DNA of 37,467 bases, taken from IMG/VR virus record IMGVR_UViG_3300028857_000016, positions 1 to 37,467 of that record; one strand, written 5' to 3'. The translations under genes and the position numbers were made by a program. Shown piece after piece: positions 28,621 through 37,211 of this stretch (positions are counted from its first letter, which is position 1; each line of letters begins with the position of its first letter). The notes under the pieces are model-generated. The model made no database searches, had not been told where the DNA came from, and saw nothing but the letters and a program-made list of their open reading frames with translations. The DNA is from a virus.

Positions 28621-29365
28621 ACTTGACGAAATGATCAATGACATTGCGGACGGCGTATTGCCGTCCACGCTGGACGATGCGGAATCGACACTCAAACAGC
28701 TAATGATGTTGTCACGTCATGCGCGTCCGGTCATGGCGGTGCTGCTGGCGTCGGCCAAACGCGATCATTTCAATAACGATGTTGTCAGTTGGGTTGCGTG
28801 GGCCTCGGAAACATGCGACATCGACGGCAGCGACCGCGACCATCTCCGGGCCATCGGTGACATGTTGCTCGATCTCCAGGACGAAGACATCAAATTATAT
28901 CGGCGTTTATTTCCGATCGACACCGAAAAGTTGCTCGCCGTAACCCAGATCAACCTGCATTTGCCGGACCGTTTGGTTGATTTTCTGGTCGCGTATAAGT
29001 TGGAGTCGATGAGCAGACAGGAAGTACGGGCCGCGGTGGCTGAATGCCTGGGCAAGACACCCGCCGAACGCGCTCCAATCCAGCCTGAATTACCCGGATT
29101 CGAAGCAGCGGTAGACGCCCTGATTCAAGGCGGTCAGCAAACCGCCGCCGCCCTCAAGGATATCGTCAGCACGCCGGAAAAAGCCGCCGGCGCGTTTCGG
29201 GTGGGATTCTCGATGCTCAACGCTTCGGTAAAATATTTCACCGAAGCGCCGGAACCGAACACCGCGCAGATCGCCGCCATCGCCGGACGTTTCGAAGACG
29301 CCGCCAAACAATTGCGGGAATTCACCGCATCCATCGCCGAGAAGGCATTATCCAGAGGGGCATAG
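28613..29365 (+). CDS. Unknown protein directly upstream of the transposase
   Basis: The protein has 250 aa with GAGGGAAG before the ATG. It is largely helical: ESTLKQLMMLSRHARPVMAV, DHLRAIGDMLLDLQDEDIKL, then a linker (GKTPAERAPIQPELPGFEAA) and a C-terminal coiled region. It is separated from the transposase by 6 nt, so it probably acts in transposition or replication. I do not recognise a family. Confidence 0.65.
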   Translation: MRQLDEMINDIADGVLPSTLDDAESTLKQLMMLSRHARPVMAVLLASAKRDHFNNDVVSWVAWASETCDIDGSDRDHLRAIGDMLLDLQDEDIKLYRRLFPIDTEKLLAVTQINLHLPDRLVDFLVAYKLESMSRQEVRAAVAECLGKTPAERAPIQPELPGFEAAVDALIQGGQQTAAALKDIVSTPEKAAGAFRVGFSMLNASVKYFTEAPEPNTAQIAAIAGRFEDAAKQLREFTASIAEKALSRGA

Positions 29366-29371
29366 TTAATC

Positions 29372-31360
29372 ATGGAACTCGCACAGCTAGATTTCTGGGA
29401 TGAGCCAACCACGGCAGTAGCGGTGGTTCGGCAGCCGAGCGGAGTGGCTACGGTCAGCGGCGGCGGCAGTATTATCCTGGTGACGGCGGCACCGAAGAAA
29501 CTCGACGTAATGCCGAGCGAATGGCGCGCCAAAGCGCTCCAGAAGCGCGATTTCTGCCGGGCGGTCATCGACTACCAGGAACGCTATCGGTGCAGCCAGG
29601 AGGCCGCCGTAACCACAATAGCGGCCGCGCAGGCGGATCAGTTTCCGGAACTGGCCAAGCGCGGGTTACTGAATTACGCTAATTTTCGCAGTTGGACCGG
29701 CAAAATCAAAGTCGCCAAAGGTAAATTTGACTGGTCGAACACCGAGGCGCTGGCTGACGATTACGGCTGGGGCCAGAAGTCCGAGCGCAAGGGTGATTCG
29801 CGGTACTGGGTGATCTTCTGGGCGCTCTATCTTAACCAAAACACATTATCAGTCAAACGTTGTTTCCAGATGGCCGGAGCCGCCGGTCGCCGGATCGACC
29901 CGTTTATGGCGCTGCCGAGCATCGCCCAGGTGCAATACCAGGTGGCCAATGTTGATAAGCGCGCCCTCTACACTTCCCGGCGCGGCGAAACGTGGGTCGA
30001 GAATAATATGATCACCTACATCGACCGCGACTGGAGCACGGTAATGGCCAATCAGATCTGGGTGGCCGACCATCGTCAATTTGACATGTGGATTCGGACT
30101 TTCGATGAGGGCAAACAAGAATGGGTCCCGGTACGTCCGTGGATTTGCGCTTTCGTCGACGCCAAGAGCTGGCATTTGATCGCCGCCCAGATCGTGGTTG
30201 ACAATCCCAATAATGCCACCATCCGCAAGACGTTGGTCGACGGCATTAAAGCGTTCGGCGTCCCCGCCGGAATCTACAGCGATAACGGCAAGGACTTCCT
30301 GGCCCAGGGCTTTGCGGAACCGGTCAAATTCACGCTCGACGAATCAAATCCGGAAATTTACGCGCATTCGATTCTGGCCGAGCTGGGGATCAGGGTGATC
30401 AAGAGTCTGCCGTATCGCGGCCGCTCGAAGCTGGTTGAACGTTTCTTCGGCGAAGTCAGTCGGAGTTTCGACCGGCTGTTCGGCTCGTATCTGGGTAACG
30501 CTCCGCAGGCGCGGCCGGATTCGGCGCACCTTTACAGCAAGAGCCAGGAGATGACCATGCGGCTGCCGAGTCTGCAACAGTTTTGCGATATCTTCGACGC
30601 CTGGCTGAGAGAATATCACAATACCCCTATGGACGGCAAGATTCTGGCCGGGATGACGCCGGAACAGGCGTTTTCTCCGGAAAAACGCTATGCCAAAGCG
30701 CCGATCAGCGAAGCCCGGCTGTTCTATGCCACGCTGAAGCCGTTGCCGCGTTTGCACACAGTGGCGCGTGGGCCGAGCGTATTTTTCGGCAAACAGGAAT
30801 TCCGGGCGGTCGACCAGGAGGCGCTGTGGCCGTATTTCGAACGTAAAGTCATGGTTAAAATCGACGCCTTCGACCCGGAACATGTATTTGCGTACACGGT
30901 CGACGGCCGGTTGATCTGCGAATGTAAGACCAAGCCTCAGGTGGCCGCGATCGACGGCGACGTCGGTCCGGAAATGAGGTTGCAGTCGCAGCAGAAACGC
31001 ACCTGCAAAACATTGGTATGGAATCTTGCCGGAGGTTTCCAGAATTTATCGCCTTTGCGGGTGGCGGCCTTGACCGGCGACGAGCTGGCGCATCCGGAGC
31101 GGCTGAAGGTGATCGACGCGGTCAGCAGCGTCAAAGGGCCGTCGCACCTGCGGCGGCATCTCGAATTGCCGGGCGACGCGCCGATGGCGACAGACATGCA
31201 ACCGGTACCATTCCGCGAAGATATGAAAAAAGCTGAACTGGCAAAATTCGAACAGACAATTAAGGGGGAATCAGAACCAAAGGTCAGCCACCAGGAATTA
31301 CGGGAATTCAATGCATTCATGACAACCAGGAGGAATAACGAAGATGACGGAAACGAATGA
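29372..31360 (+). CDS. DDE transposase, MuA-like
   Basis: The protein has 662 aa with AGAGGGG before the ATG. The N-terminal about 190 residues are DNA-binding modules. The integrase catalytic core holds D233 (QIWVADH), D304 (IYSDNGKDF) and E356 (KLVERFFGE), spaced 71 and 52 residues, close to MuA (67 and 56). A C-terminal beta-barrel follows (about 420-500), and then a basic/acidic tail that in Mu contacts MuB and ClpX. It catalyses strand transfer at the phage ends during integration and replicative transposition. It overlaps the activator gene start by 17 nt. Confidence 0.95.
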   Translation: MELAQLDFWDEPTTAVAVVRQPSGVATVSGGGSIILVTAAPKKLDVMPSEWRAKALQKRDFCRAVIDYQERYRCSQEAAVTTIAAAQADQFPELAKRGLLNYANFRSWTGKIKVAKGKFDWSNTEALADDYGWGQKSERKGDSRYWVIFWALYLNQNTLSVKRCFQMAGAAGRRIDPFMALPSIAQVQYQVANVDKRALYTSRRGETWVENNMITYIDRDWSTVMANQIWVADHRQFDMWIRTFDEGKQEWVPVRPWICAFVDAKSWHLIAAQIVVDNPNNATIRKTLVDGIKAFGVPAGIYSDNGKDFLAQGFAEPVKFTLDESNPEIYAHSILAELGIRVIKSLPYRGRSKLVERFFGEVSRSFDRLFGSYLGNAPQARPDSAHLYSKSQEMTMRLPSLQQFCDIFDAWLREYHNTPMDGKILAGMTPEQAFSPEKRYAKAPISEARLFYATLKPLPRLHTVARGPSVFFGKQEFRAVDQEALWPYFERKVMVKIDAFDPEHVFAYTVDGRLICECKTKPQVAAIDGDVGPEMRLQSQQKRTCKTLVWNLAGGFQNLSPLRVAALTGDELAHPERLKVIDAVSSVKGPSHLRRHLELPGDAPMATDMQPVPFREDMKKAELAKFEQTIKGESEPKVSHQELREFNAFMTTRRNNEDDGNE

Positions 31361-32381
31361 CAATCAGGAACTCCAAACCCGAAAAATTAACCTCAGTTAC
31401 GAGCACTTTCAGTCCGGTATCGCGCGGTATTCGCCGCACGAAAAAGAACTGCTCGAATGGTTATGGGGTTATGCTCATCAGGCGCTCAATAACTCAGCTG
31501 ATCGGCTGGCGATGGCAGTCGGATGCGATTACAAGGTATTGCTGAATATTTTCAACGGCAAAACCGAGTGCATTCCAGAGGGATTTATTGCCGCTTTCGA
31601 ACGACTGAAAAAGCGCTCGACGCCGGAATCGGTACTGATTCAGACGCCGGTCACGCGCCGGATTGAAGAGGCGCTGAATTATGCCCGCGACTATCACGCG
31701 CTGGTCACCATCGTCGGCCCGACCGGACGCTCTAAGACCTCGACGGTAATGGACTGGCAAATCCGCAACAATCACGGCAAAGCTCGCTATGTCCGGTGCC
31801 CGTCCGGCTGCACGCGCCGTACTCTGGCCACAACGTTATCCCAAAGTTTCGGCATCGGCTCGATCAGTCAGCGGTCGAATACGCTGGAAATGCGGTTAAT
31901 GAACGCGCTATCGCCCCGCAACACGCTGATCATCGATGAGGCGGGACATCTGATGCCGCGACGCAGCGGCGGCGGTACGTTGGCGGTAGAGCTTATTCGC
32001 GATCTGCACGATTGCTGCGGTTGCGGCGTGGTGCTGGTGTTTACCGACGTCTACGTCGACGAAATGCGCAATGGCAACATGAAGGATTATTTCGAACAGT
32101 TCGTCGGCCGGATTAAGTTCGAGCGCCGCATCCCCGCTAAGGTTTTTAAGGACGAAGTACGGGCAGTGGTGGCCAGTTTCCGTCCGAATCCGCCCGAAAA
32201 ACTGGTCGACGAAGCTTGGAAAATCGCCGCCGCCGGCGACGGCAAGTTGCGGACGTTGTTTGAGGACCTCCAGCGCGCCGCCGAATTCGCCCGGATCAAC
32301 AGTCTGGAACTCGACGTCAAAGCGCTGAAATTGTCCGCCGACTGGCGCAAGAGCGGCGGCGTCTGGGATGACGTGGAATAA
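31344..32381 (+). CDS. Transposition activator ATPase, MuB-like
   Basis: The protein has 345 aa with AGGAGG before the ATG. An N-terminal helix-turn-helix-like part (about 50-75, SADRLAMAVGCDYKVLLNIF) precedes the AAA+ core: Walker A GPTGRSKTST (125-134, an Arg where most have Gly/Ala), Walker B TLIIDEAGHL, and a sensor region VVLVFTDVYVDE. This matches MuB, which picks target DNA and stimulates the transposase. Direct translational overlap with the transposase is as in Mu. Confidence 0.93.
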   Translation: MTETNDNQELQTRKINLSYEHFQSGIARYSPHEKELLEWLWGYAHQALNNSADRLAMAVGCDYKVLLNIFNGKTECIPEGFIAAFERLKKRSTPESVLIQTPVTRRIEEALNYARDYHALVTIVGPTGRSKTSTVMDWQIRNNHGKARYVRCPSGCTRRTLATTLSQSFGIGSISQRSNTLEMRLMNALSPRNTLIIDEAGHLMPRRSGGGTLAVELIRDLHDCCGCGVVLVFTDVYVDEMRNGNMKDYFEQFVGRIKFERRIPAKVFKDEVRAVVASFRPNPPEKLVDEAWKIAAAGDGKLRTLFEDLQRAAEFARINSLELDVKALKLSADWRKSGGVWDDVE

Positions 32382-32506
32382 TTGTTTTTTCTGGAGCAAT
32401 ATTTTGCGGCTTTCTAAGCTCCATTACAAAAAAATTAAGCAGCCGATGACGGCCGGGAAAGACAGGCACTAACTAATCAAAAAGTTTCTGAGGAGGAACG
32501 AAGATT

Positions 32507-32980
32507 ATGACACCGGAACAACAGTATACAGCAGATAACATTCTGCACACCAGCGTCGACGAAGCCAAACGCATTTATATCCCTGATGCCGACTCCAAAG
32601 TTTTGGCGTATTGTATCGAACAGGAATCCAAGTTGATCCAGCCGCGCCAGTCGCTGATCCAGGCGTGCGAAAGCCGGAGCAGGAGTCTGACCCGGAAACG
32701 CATAAAAGACGCCACGGATCTGGCCAAGGCGCTCCGGAATGGCGCCGACATCGGCGGCTATCTCGACGCCATGGCAATTCGCTGGCTGGAATTTCAATAT
32801 CCGGAACTGGTCGACGTCTGCGGGCCAATGGGACAGTACAAGGTAACCGAACCGTTGCCGAAGCTCGGCGCGATTCTGAAGCCGGAAGGACGTAAAAACT
32901 TCGAGAAGGTTGTCGAATGTCTGGATCAATTTATGGCCAATCCCGATTACGAGCGCAGTAAATGGAAGAAGCAGGAGTAA
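32507..32980 (+). CDS. Unknown early protein
   Basis: The protein has 157 aa with GAGGAGGAA before the ATG. Helical: SLIQACESRSRSLTRKRIKD, ADIGGYLDAMAIRWLEFQYP, then EPLPKLGAILKPEGRKNFEK. No motif is recognised. Lies 125 nt after the transposition ATPase, and in that gap GGAGC and GCTCC could form a weak hairpin. Confidence 0.6.
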   Translation: MTPEQQYTADNILHTSVDEAKRIYIPDADSKVLAYCIEQESKLIQPRQSLIQACESRSRSLTRKRIKDATDLAKALRNGADIGGYLDAMAIRWLEFQYPELVDVCGPMGQYKVTEPLPKLGAILKPEGRKNFEKVVECLDQFMANPDYERSKWKKQE

Positions 32981-32984
32981 GGCC

Positions 32985-33242
32985 ATGAACGACGGCGAAT
33001 ATTACGAACCGACCGAGGCGGAAAAAGAGTACGCGCGCAAGATAGTCGAAAGGGCTAAAATTGCAGGAGAAACGCAGAGAAATCAGATCAATGAACTGTT
33101 TGAACGACTGGAAGCGGAAATAAAGAAAAGCGGTCTGTTATATCAGCTTTATAAAGGCGTTAATTTCGATGAAGTACATAATTACGACGGAAGTGTTATG
33201 TGTTGTATTCCGAGGTCGTTTTACTTCAATTTGACCATATAG
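32985..33242 (+). CDS. Small hypothetical protein
   Basis: The protein has 85 aa from ATG 32985, four nt after the preceding stop, with CAGGAG upstream. It is an acidic, helical protein (TEAEKEYARKIVERAKIAGE, NQINELFERLEAEIKKSGLL) with a short strand-rich end. It might form a coiled coil. No family recognised. Confidence 0.6.
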   Translation: MNDGEYYEPTEAEKEYARKIVERAKIAGETQRNQINELFERLEAEIKKSGLLYQLYKGVNFDEVHNYDGSVMCCIPRSFYFNLTI

Positions 33243-33250
33243 GAGGGGCC

Positions 33251-33928
33251 ATGATGTTGACTGCACCCCAGATAAAAATGATTCACATCGCAAAAACCGC
33301 CGCCGGGATTTCCCAGGAGCGGTACCGCGAAATTTTGCGGTCCGTGGCCGGAGTGGAATCATCCACGGCAGCGGAACTCAATAATCGCGATTGTGACGCC
33401 ATTCTGAAAGCCCTGAAACCACGCCGGGAAAGCGGCTGGCAGGACGGTCAGCTTAAGATGTTCCGGAAGTATGCCGGATACTGCAAGATGGGGCTGGATG
33501 AGGCGCGGCAGCTGCTCTTTCGCGTGACCGATCAGATGAACGAGGAGTCGCCGGGGCTTGATCAACATCAATTTGAGATGGTCATGGCCGAACTGGAAGT
33601 GATGTTGGAAGTGAAAGTCGGTAACGGCACGGTGTCGGTACCGTCCGGCGTTGACCTCGGTCACTGGCGGTCGCGGCTTCCCGGCGCCAAGATCAACAGC
33701 CGTCAAGTTTACGAGATTGAATTGACCTGGTCGGCGTTGCTGCCGTATCTGCCCGAGGACAAGCGTACCAACACATATTTACGGTCGATCCTGGCTTCGG
33801 CGTGTCGCCTCAAATATCTCGACGACATCCAACTGTTATCGGCATTCCGCGCGATCACTGCGATCGAAGCCCTAAAGCTGAGGCTGAAGCAGGAACAGAC
33901 AAAGTTAGCCGAAACGGTACCGTTCTAA
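33251..33928 (+). CDS. GemA-like regulator, Mu gp16 type (DUF1018)
   Basis: The protein has 225 aa (ATG 33251 or 33254, AGGAGGGG upstream). APQIKMIHIAKTAAGISQER, YREILRSVAGVESSTAAELN and LKMFRKYAGYCKMGLDEARQ are the DUF1018 pattern, with a long C-terminal extension. In Mu, GemA modulates host gene expression and gyrase activity in the early phase. It is followed by three stem-loops before the next gene. Confidence 0.85.
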   Translation: MMLTAPQIKMIHIAKTAAGISQERYREILRSVAGVESSTAAELNNRDCDAILKALKPRRESGWQDGQLKMFRKYAGYCKMGLDEARQLLFRVTDQMNEESPGLDQHQFEMVMAELEVMLEVKVGNGTVSVPSGVDLGHWRSRLPGAKINSRQVYEIELTWSALLPYLPEDKRTNTYLRSILASACRLKYLDDIQLLSAFRAITAIEALKLRLKQEQTKLAETVPF

Positions 33929-34001
33929 CCGGCAACGTGCCGGGTTGCTGAGATGCTCCGCATCTCTTACTTATAAAACAAACGAGGCCGCACGGTGCGG
34001 C
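33929..34001 (+). repeat. Cluster of three triloop hairpins (D, D2 and E)
   Basis: D: CCGGCA-ACG-TGCCGG (33929-33943). D2: GAGATGC-TCC-GCATCTC (33950-33966). E: GCCGCA-CGG-TGCGGC (33987-34001), which is preceded by AACGAG and followed by GAGGAGG, as in hairpin B. The three together fill the 84-nt gap between gemA and the next gene; no promoter is apparent. Confidence 0.75.
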
Positions 34002-34012
34002 GAGGAGGAAAT

Positions 34013-34513
34013 ATGGAAGAAAAGACTGAAATCGAGCTCACCGAGCGAGAAACGGTGATGTATGCAGCCGTTAAGCATATCGTTAACCTGATTTGTACGG
34101 ACGAACGTCGTGCGTATTTTTTTGCCGACTGCTCAGAATCCCGTCGACTGTTAATTAAAGCCGCTTCCGCCGCCACCGGACGCGACGAAACCGAGCTGGA
34201 AAACGCCATTAACGAACGCCAATCTAAGCTGGCAATCCATGATTTTGGCGAGATTATCAAGTTAGGCGAAGCCCGGATGGCAGCGCAGGAAGAAGTAGAC
34301 GAGCAGCGGGAAGAAACCGAGGTTCGCGGCTCCGCTGAAGATGCGATGTCGGTCTACGATTTTATCGAAGCTGTACGTGGTTATCGTATTGATCTTACCC
34401 CCGTTTCCCGAGTCATGGTCTCGATCAATCCAGCCACAAAACCAGTCGGGATTATTAAAGTAGAGACCGCTATGTTCAAAGAATCAAGAATTCTTAAACT
34501 AAGCACATACTGA
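34013..34513 (+). CDS. Unknown middle protein
   Basis: The protein has 166 aa from ATG 34013 with GAGGAGG upstream. It has an acidic, helical N-terminal domain (ETVMYAAVKHIVNLICTDER), central EEVDEQREETEVRGSAEDAM and a C-terminal region with PVSRVMVSINPATKP. Mor/C-type activators would be expected in this part of the genome, but their helix-turn-helix signature is not visible here. Function unknown. Confidence 0.6.
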   Translation: MEEKTEIELTERETVMYAAVKHIVNLICTDERRAYFFADCSESRRLLIKAASAATGRDETELENAINERQSKLAIHDFGEIIKLGEARMAAQEEVDEQREETEVRGSAEDAMSVYDFIEAVRGYRIDLTPVSRVMVSINPATKPVGIIKVETAMFKESRILKLSTY

Positions 34514-34523
34514 GGAGATAATC

Positions 34524-34691
34524 ATGGATGAAGTGAGGAAGCAGGAGCAGGGATATCGATATGTAGGGATTGTTTATAAATCGGGGGAAATCTTTCATCC
34601 GAATTTTGTGGAGCAGTTCCGGGAATCGTACCGGACGGCGACCGCAGCTTGTTTGGTCAACGCTGAGATGTCGCAGTTCGATAGAAATTGA
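34524..34691 (+). CDS. Small hypothetical protein
   Basis: A 55-codon frame with GAGGAGA before the ATG, starting 10 nt after the previous stop. MDEVRKQEQGYRYVGIVYKS, then FHPNFVEQFRESYRTATAAC. No family recognised. Between its stop and the next gene at 34753 there are only frames under 17 codons. Confidence 0.5.
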   Translation: MDEVRKQEQGYRYVGIVYKSGEIFHPNFVEQFRESYRTATAACLVNAEMSQFDRN

Positions 34692-34752
34692 TGATCATGC
34701 AAAGATGGAAAAAGCATTCAAGGCTAAATTCAAAAAGTTGAGGAAATGAGAA

Positions 34753-35097
34753 ATGCCGAATCGAGAACTGACTACGCTTGATGATTATAAAGCGGAACTG
34801 GAAAAGCAAAAGAAGCTAGTCGCCGCCCTTCTGGAAGGAAAACCGTCCGGACTCAATATTCACCAGGCATCAATACTGATGGATGAGTTGGAGCTGGAAA
34901 ATAAGCTTTTCGAGAGGAATAAACAGGAGATGGCAGAAACCATACGCGAACTGGCCGAAGATTTGATGTTCGCTTCCAATTTTACCTGCATCTGGGCGAA
35001 AAATGGTAAAAGTTACTGTGATTATTGTCCGCTCGCGCGGTTAAAATCAGCCGGTCGCCAATATGCCTGCGGCAAAAACAAGGATTTCAGTAAATGA
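34753..35097 (+). CDS. Small protein with Cys cluster
   Basis: The protein has 114 aa with GAGGAAA before the ATG. The N-terminal half is coiled-coil-like (LEKQKKLVAALLEGKPSGLN, ENKLFERNKQEMAETIRELA). The C-terminus has four cysteines in the order C-x10-C-x2-C-x15-C (FTCIW, YCDYCP, YACGK), suggesting a zinc site. It overlaps the next gene by 4 nt (ATGA). Function unknown. Confidence 0.6.
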   Translation: MPNRELTTLDDYKAELEKQKKLVAALLEGKPSGLNIHQASILMDELELENKLFERNKQEMAETIRELAEDLMFASNFTCIWAKNGKSYCDYCPLARLKSAGRQYACGKNKDFSK

Positions 35098-35339
35098 TTA
35101 AACCAATTATCATCAACGGTCAGGCGTTCAGCCTGGAACAATATCCGGGTCGCCTGGCGGTGGTCACGCAGGTCGGCAACATCAATATCAAAACATGGGT
35201 TAATGAGGATGGGCGCGATCATGAAATGATCGTCGCAGGGGAATACAAAAAACTGGCAGGGTTAATCAGTGCCGTCAAGGCGGTCGATGCCGTCAATGAT
35301 CTAACCGGGAGGAATAATCATCATGCCCTAATCGCTTAA
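35094..35339 (+). CDS. Small hypothetical protein
   Basis: The protein has 81 aa, starting within the stop of the previous gene (ATGA). It is beta-rich (MIKPIIINGQAFSLEQYPGR, LAVVTQVGNINIKTWVNEDG) with an Ala/Val helix at the end. It is the last gene before the structured RNA region. Confidence 0.55.
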   Translation: MIKPIIINGQAFSLEQYPGRLAVVTQVGNINIKTWVNEDGRDHEMIVAGEYKKLAGLISAVKAVDAVNDLTGRNNHHALIA

Positions 35340-35381
35340 AAGGCGGGAGGAAACCGGCGCTACCAACGCCGATCCCCCCAG

Positions 35382-35483
35382 AAACGCGACGCTCTACCAC
35401 GTCACGATCCGCTCCGCCAACACACATAGTTCAGTCAAACTACCGTGCGGAGCAGGTCAAGTCAAGAGCGTCGCGTTTTTTTT
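35382..35483 (+). ncRNA. Structured RNA with 14-bp closing stem and T-run
   Basis: AAACGCGACGCTCT (35382-35395) pairs perfectly with AGAGCGTCGCGTTT (35465-35478), followed by a run of Ts to 35483. Inside, GCTCCGC (35411-35417) pairs with GCGGAGC (35447-35453) around a 29-nt loop. A simple intrinsic terminator does not need a 69-nt structured interior, so a small RNA or an RNA switch controlling the downstream methylase genes is possible. Its position between the operon end and the methylase genes also fits a terminator. Confidence 0.6.
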
Positions 35484-35562
35484 GTCGGGAGTAATCGAGG
35501 TAACGAGGAGGCCGCAGCGCCGCGGATCGGCGCGATAATCAAGCGTAATATATGGAGTAATT

Positions 35563-36348
35563 ATGTATGAGCTGGAATTATTTGCAGGCGCGGGCGGCGG
35601 GATTCTCGGTAAAAACCTCATCGGCCTTACCACGGTCGGAGCTGTTGAGATTGAGCCGTACTGTCGCCGCGTGTTGCTCGCCAGGCAGCGCGACCAATGT
35701 CTGCCATGTTTCCCGATCTGGGACGACGTCACCAGTTTCTCCATCGCCAACCCCGACACCCGGGCGTATTTCGAATGGCTCCTCACCATCCGCGACCGGC
35801 TGTGCATCTCCGGCGGGTTTCCCTGCCAGGATATCAGCTCGAGCGGCAGCGGTGCGGGACTCGGCGGTAAAAAATCCGGCCTCTGGTTCGAAATGGCGCG
35901 AATCATTGGCGAAATACGACCGAAAGTCGCATTCGTGGAAAATTCCCCCATGCTCAGTTCTCGCGGCCTCGAAGGCGTGCTCGCTTCACTGGCCGAGATG
36001 GGGTATGATGCAAAATGGTGTGTGTTGGGCGCTGGACACCTCAACTACCCCCTTAAGCGAGACCGGATATGGATACTGGGGGAGCGTGACCAGGACAATG
36101 TCCGGATGGATGCGGCCCCACGCGCGCAAAGAAACGTATTTGAAGGCTACATATGGAGCTCAGAAACAATCCGTGCTATGTCAGATGCTGATCCGGATCG
36201 ACTTGTGGCCGACGGTTACGCTCTGCGAGACCCTGATGGGCTGGCCGGAATCGTGGACCGCGTTAAAGCCATTGGCAACGGACAAGTTCCGGCAGTGGCA
36301 GCGGTCGCATGGGAAATATTAACTGGAGGTATTTATGACAAAGAGTAA
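35563..36348 (+). CDS. DNA (cytosine-5) methyltransferase
   Basis: The protein has 261 aa with GGAG before the ATG. Motif I ELFAGAGGG (residues 5-13), motif IV GGFPCQDIS with catalytic Cys88, motif VI as ENS (126-128, usually ENV), motif VIII KRDRIWIL (165-172) and motif X AIGNGQVPAVAA (about 237-248). The target-recognition part between VIII and X is only about 65 residues, shorter than in most complete enzymes. It overlaps the adenine methylase by 14 nt. Self-modification against host restriction is the likely role. Confidence 0.92.
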   Translation: MYELELFAGAGGGILGKNLIGLTTVGAVEIEPYCRRVLLARQRDQCLPCFPIWDDVTSFSIANPDTRAYFEWLLTIRDRLCISGGFPCQDISSSGSGAGLGGKKSGLWFEMARIIGEIRPKVAFVENSPMLSSRGLEGVLASLAEMGYDAKWCVLGAGHLNYPLKRDRIWILGERDQDNVRMDAAPRAQRNVFEGYIWSSETIRAMSDADPDRLVADGYALRDPDGLAGIVDRVKAIGNGQVPAVAAVAWEILTGGIYDKE

Positions 36349-37210
36349 TACAAGAGCGCCGTTCCCCTGGTTCGGCGGCAAGGGTAATCCAAAAATCAAA
36401 AAAGCGATTCTGGGATTACTGTCGGAGCATGAGTTTTATGTGGAACCGTTCGGCGGCGGGGCGTCGATACTGATCTCCAAACCTGCGGCCAAGGTGGAAG
36501 TTTACAACGACGTCAATCGCGGCGTAGTCAACTTCTTTCGCGTGATCGCCGACGCGGATTACTTCGGTAAGTTCATGGCCAGGGCGGCGCTGTTGCCGGT
36601 CAGCCGGGAACTGTTCGAGGAGTTCGGACGTACCTGGCCGGGCATCCATGATCCGGTGGAACAGGCGGTGAGGTGGTATTATATCGCCCAGCAGAGTTTC
36701 GGCGGTATGTTCGCCAAGTCCTGGGGCACGGCGGTAACCACATCGTCGCGCGGCATGAGCGATACGACGTCGACCTGGCGCGCCTCGTTCGAAAATCTGC
36801 CGAAGGTACATGATCGGATTCAGCGCGTTCAGATTGAGTGTGCCGATTGGCGCGATATCCTCAAGCGCTTCTCCGGAACCGGCTGGCTGGCGTATTGCGA
36901 TCCGCCGTATGTCGCCGGGACGCGAAAGGCTGGCGGTTATGACCATGAGCTCAAGGACAAGGACCATGAGGCGCTGATCGCGGCGCTCCTGGTCTATGAC
37001 GGCGCCGTCGTTTTGTCCGGTTACAACAGTGCGTTATACGCGCCGTTGGCTAAAGCCGGATGGGATCGCCAAGAGATCGAAGTGGTATGCAGCGCCGCCG
37101 GTCGGACCAGGACGTCAGGTCTCCAGGGCGTCGGCAAAGTCAAAGAAAAGCAACAACGGATCGAGAGTATCTGGCGCAATCATGAAGCCATGCGTCGAAT
37201 GAAAAACTAA
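36335..37210 (+). CDS. D12-class DNA adenine-N6 methyltransferase (Dam-like)
   Basis: The protein has 291 aa with GGAGG before the ATG. FPWFGGKGNPK (10-20), the SAM-binding FYVEPFGGGASIL (34-46), then YNDVNRGVVNFF (57-68), and the catalytic YCDPPY (about 186-191) are the D12 order. The last gene before the right terminus, followed by an intrinsic terminator. Methylates adenine, in many relatives at GATC; the target here is not deduced. Confidence 0.92.
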   Translation: MTKSNTRAPFPWFGGKGNPKIKKAILGLLSEHEFYVEPFGGGASILISKPAAKVEVYNDVNRGVVNFFRVIADADYFGKFMARAALLPVSRELFEEFGRTWPGIHDPVEQAVRWYYIAQQSFGGMFAKSWGTAVTTSSRGMSDTTSTWRASFENLPKVHDRIQRVQIECADWRDILKRFSGTGWLAYCDPPYVAGTRKAGGYDHELKDKDHEALIAALLVYDGAVVLSGYNSALYAPLAKAGWDRQEIEVVCSAAGRTRTSGLQGVGKVKEKQQRIESIWRNHEAMRRMKN

Positions 37211-37211
37211 C

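Noticed and set aside
27198-34001. Possible CRISPR array suggested by repeated GC palindromes
   Set aside because: The palindromes are irregularly spaced by hundreds to thousands of bases with genes between them; no direct repeat-spacer unit and no cas gene.
34691-34741. 16-codon basic frame after the 55-aa gene
   Set aside because: Too short and without a ribosome site to support as a gene.
35341-35420. tRNA-like text on the minus strand (contains GGTAGAGCG and pairable GGCGG/CCGCC ends)
   Set aside because: Anticodon stem and TpsiC arm cannot be formed and GTTCGA is missing; the same bases are better explained by the long inverted repeat.
35567-36322. 251-codon alternative frame over the cytosine methylase
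   Set aside because: Out-of-frame shadow; all methylase motifs are in the frame starting at 35563.
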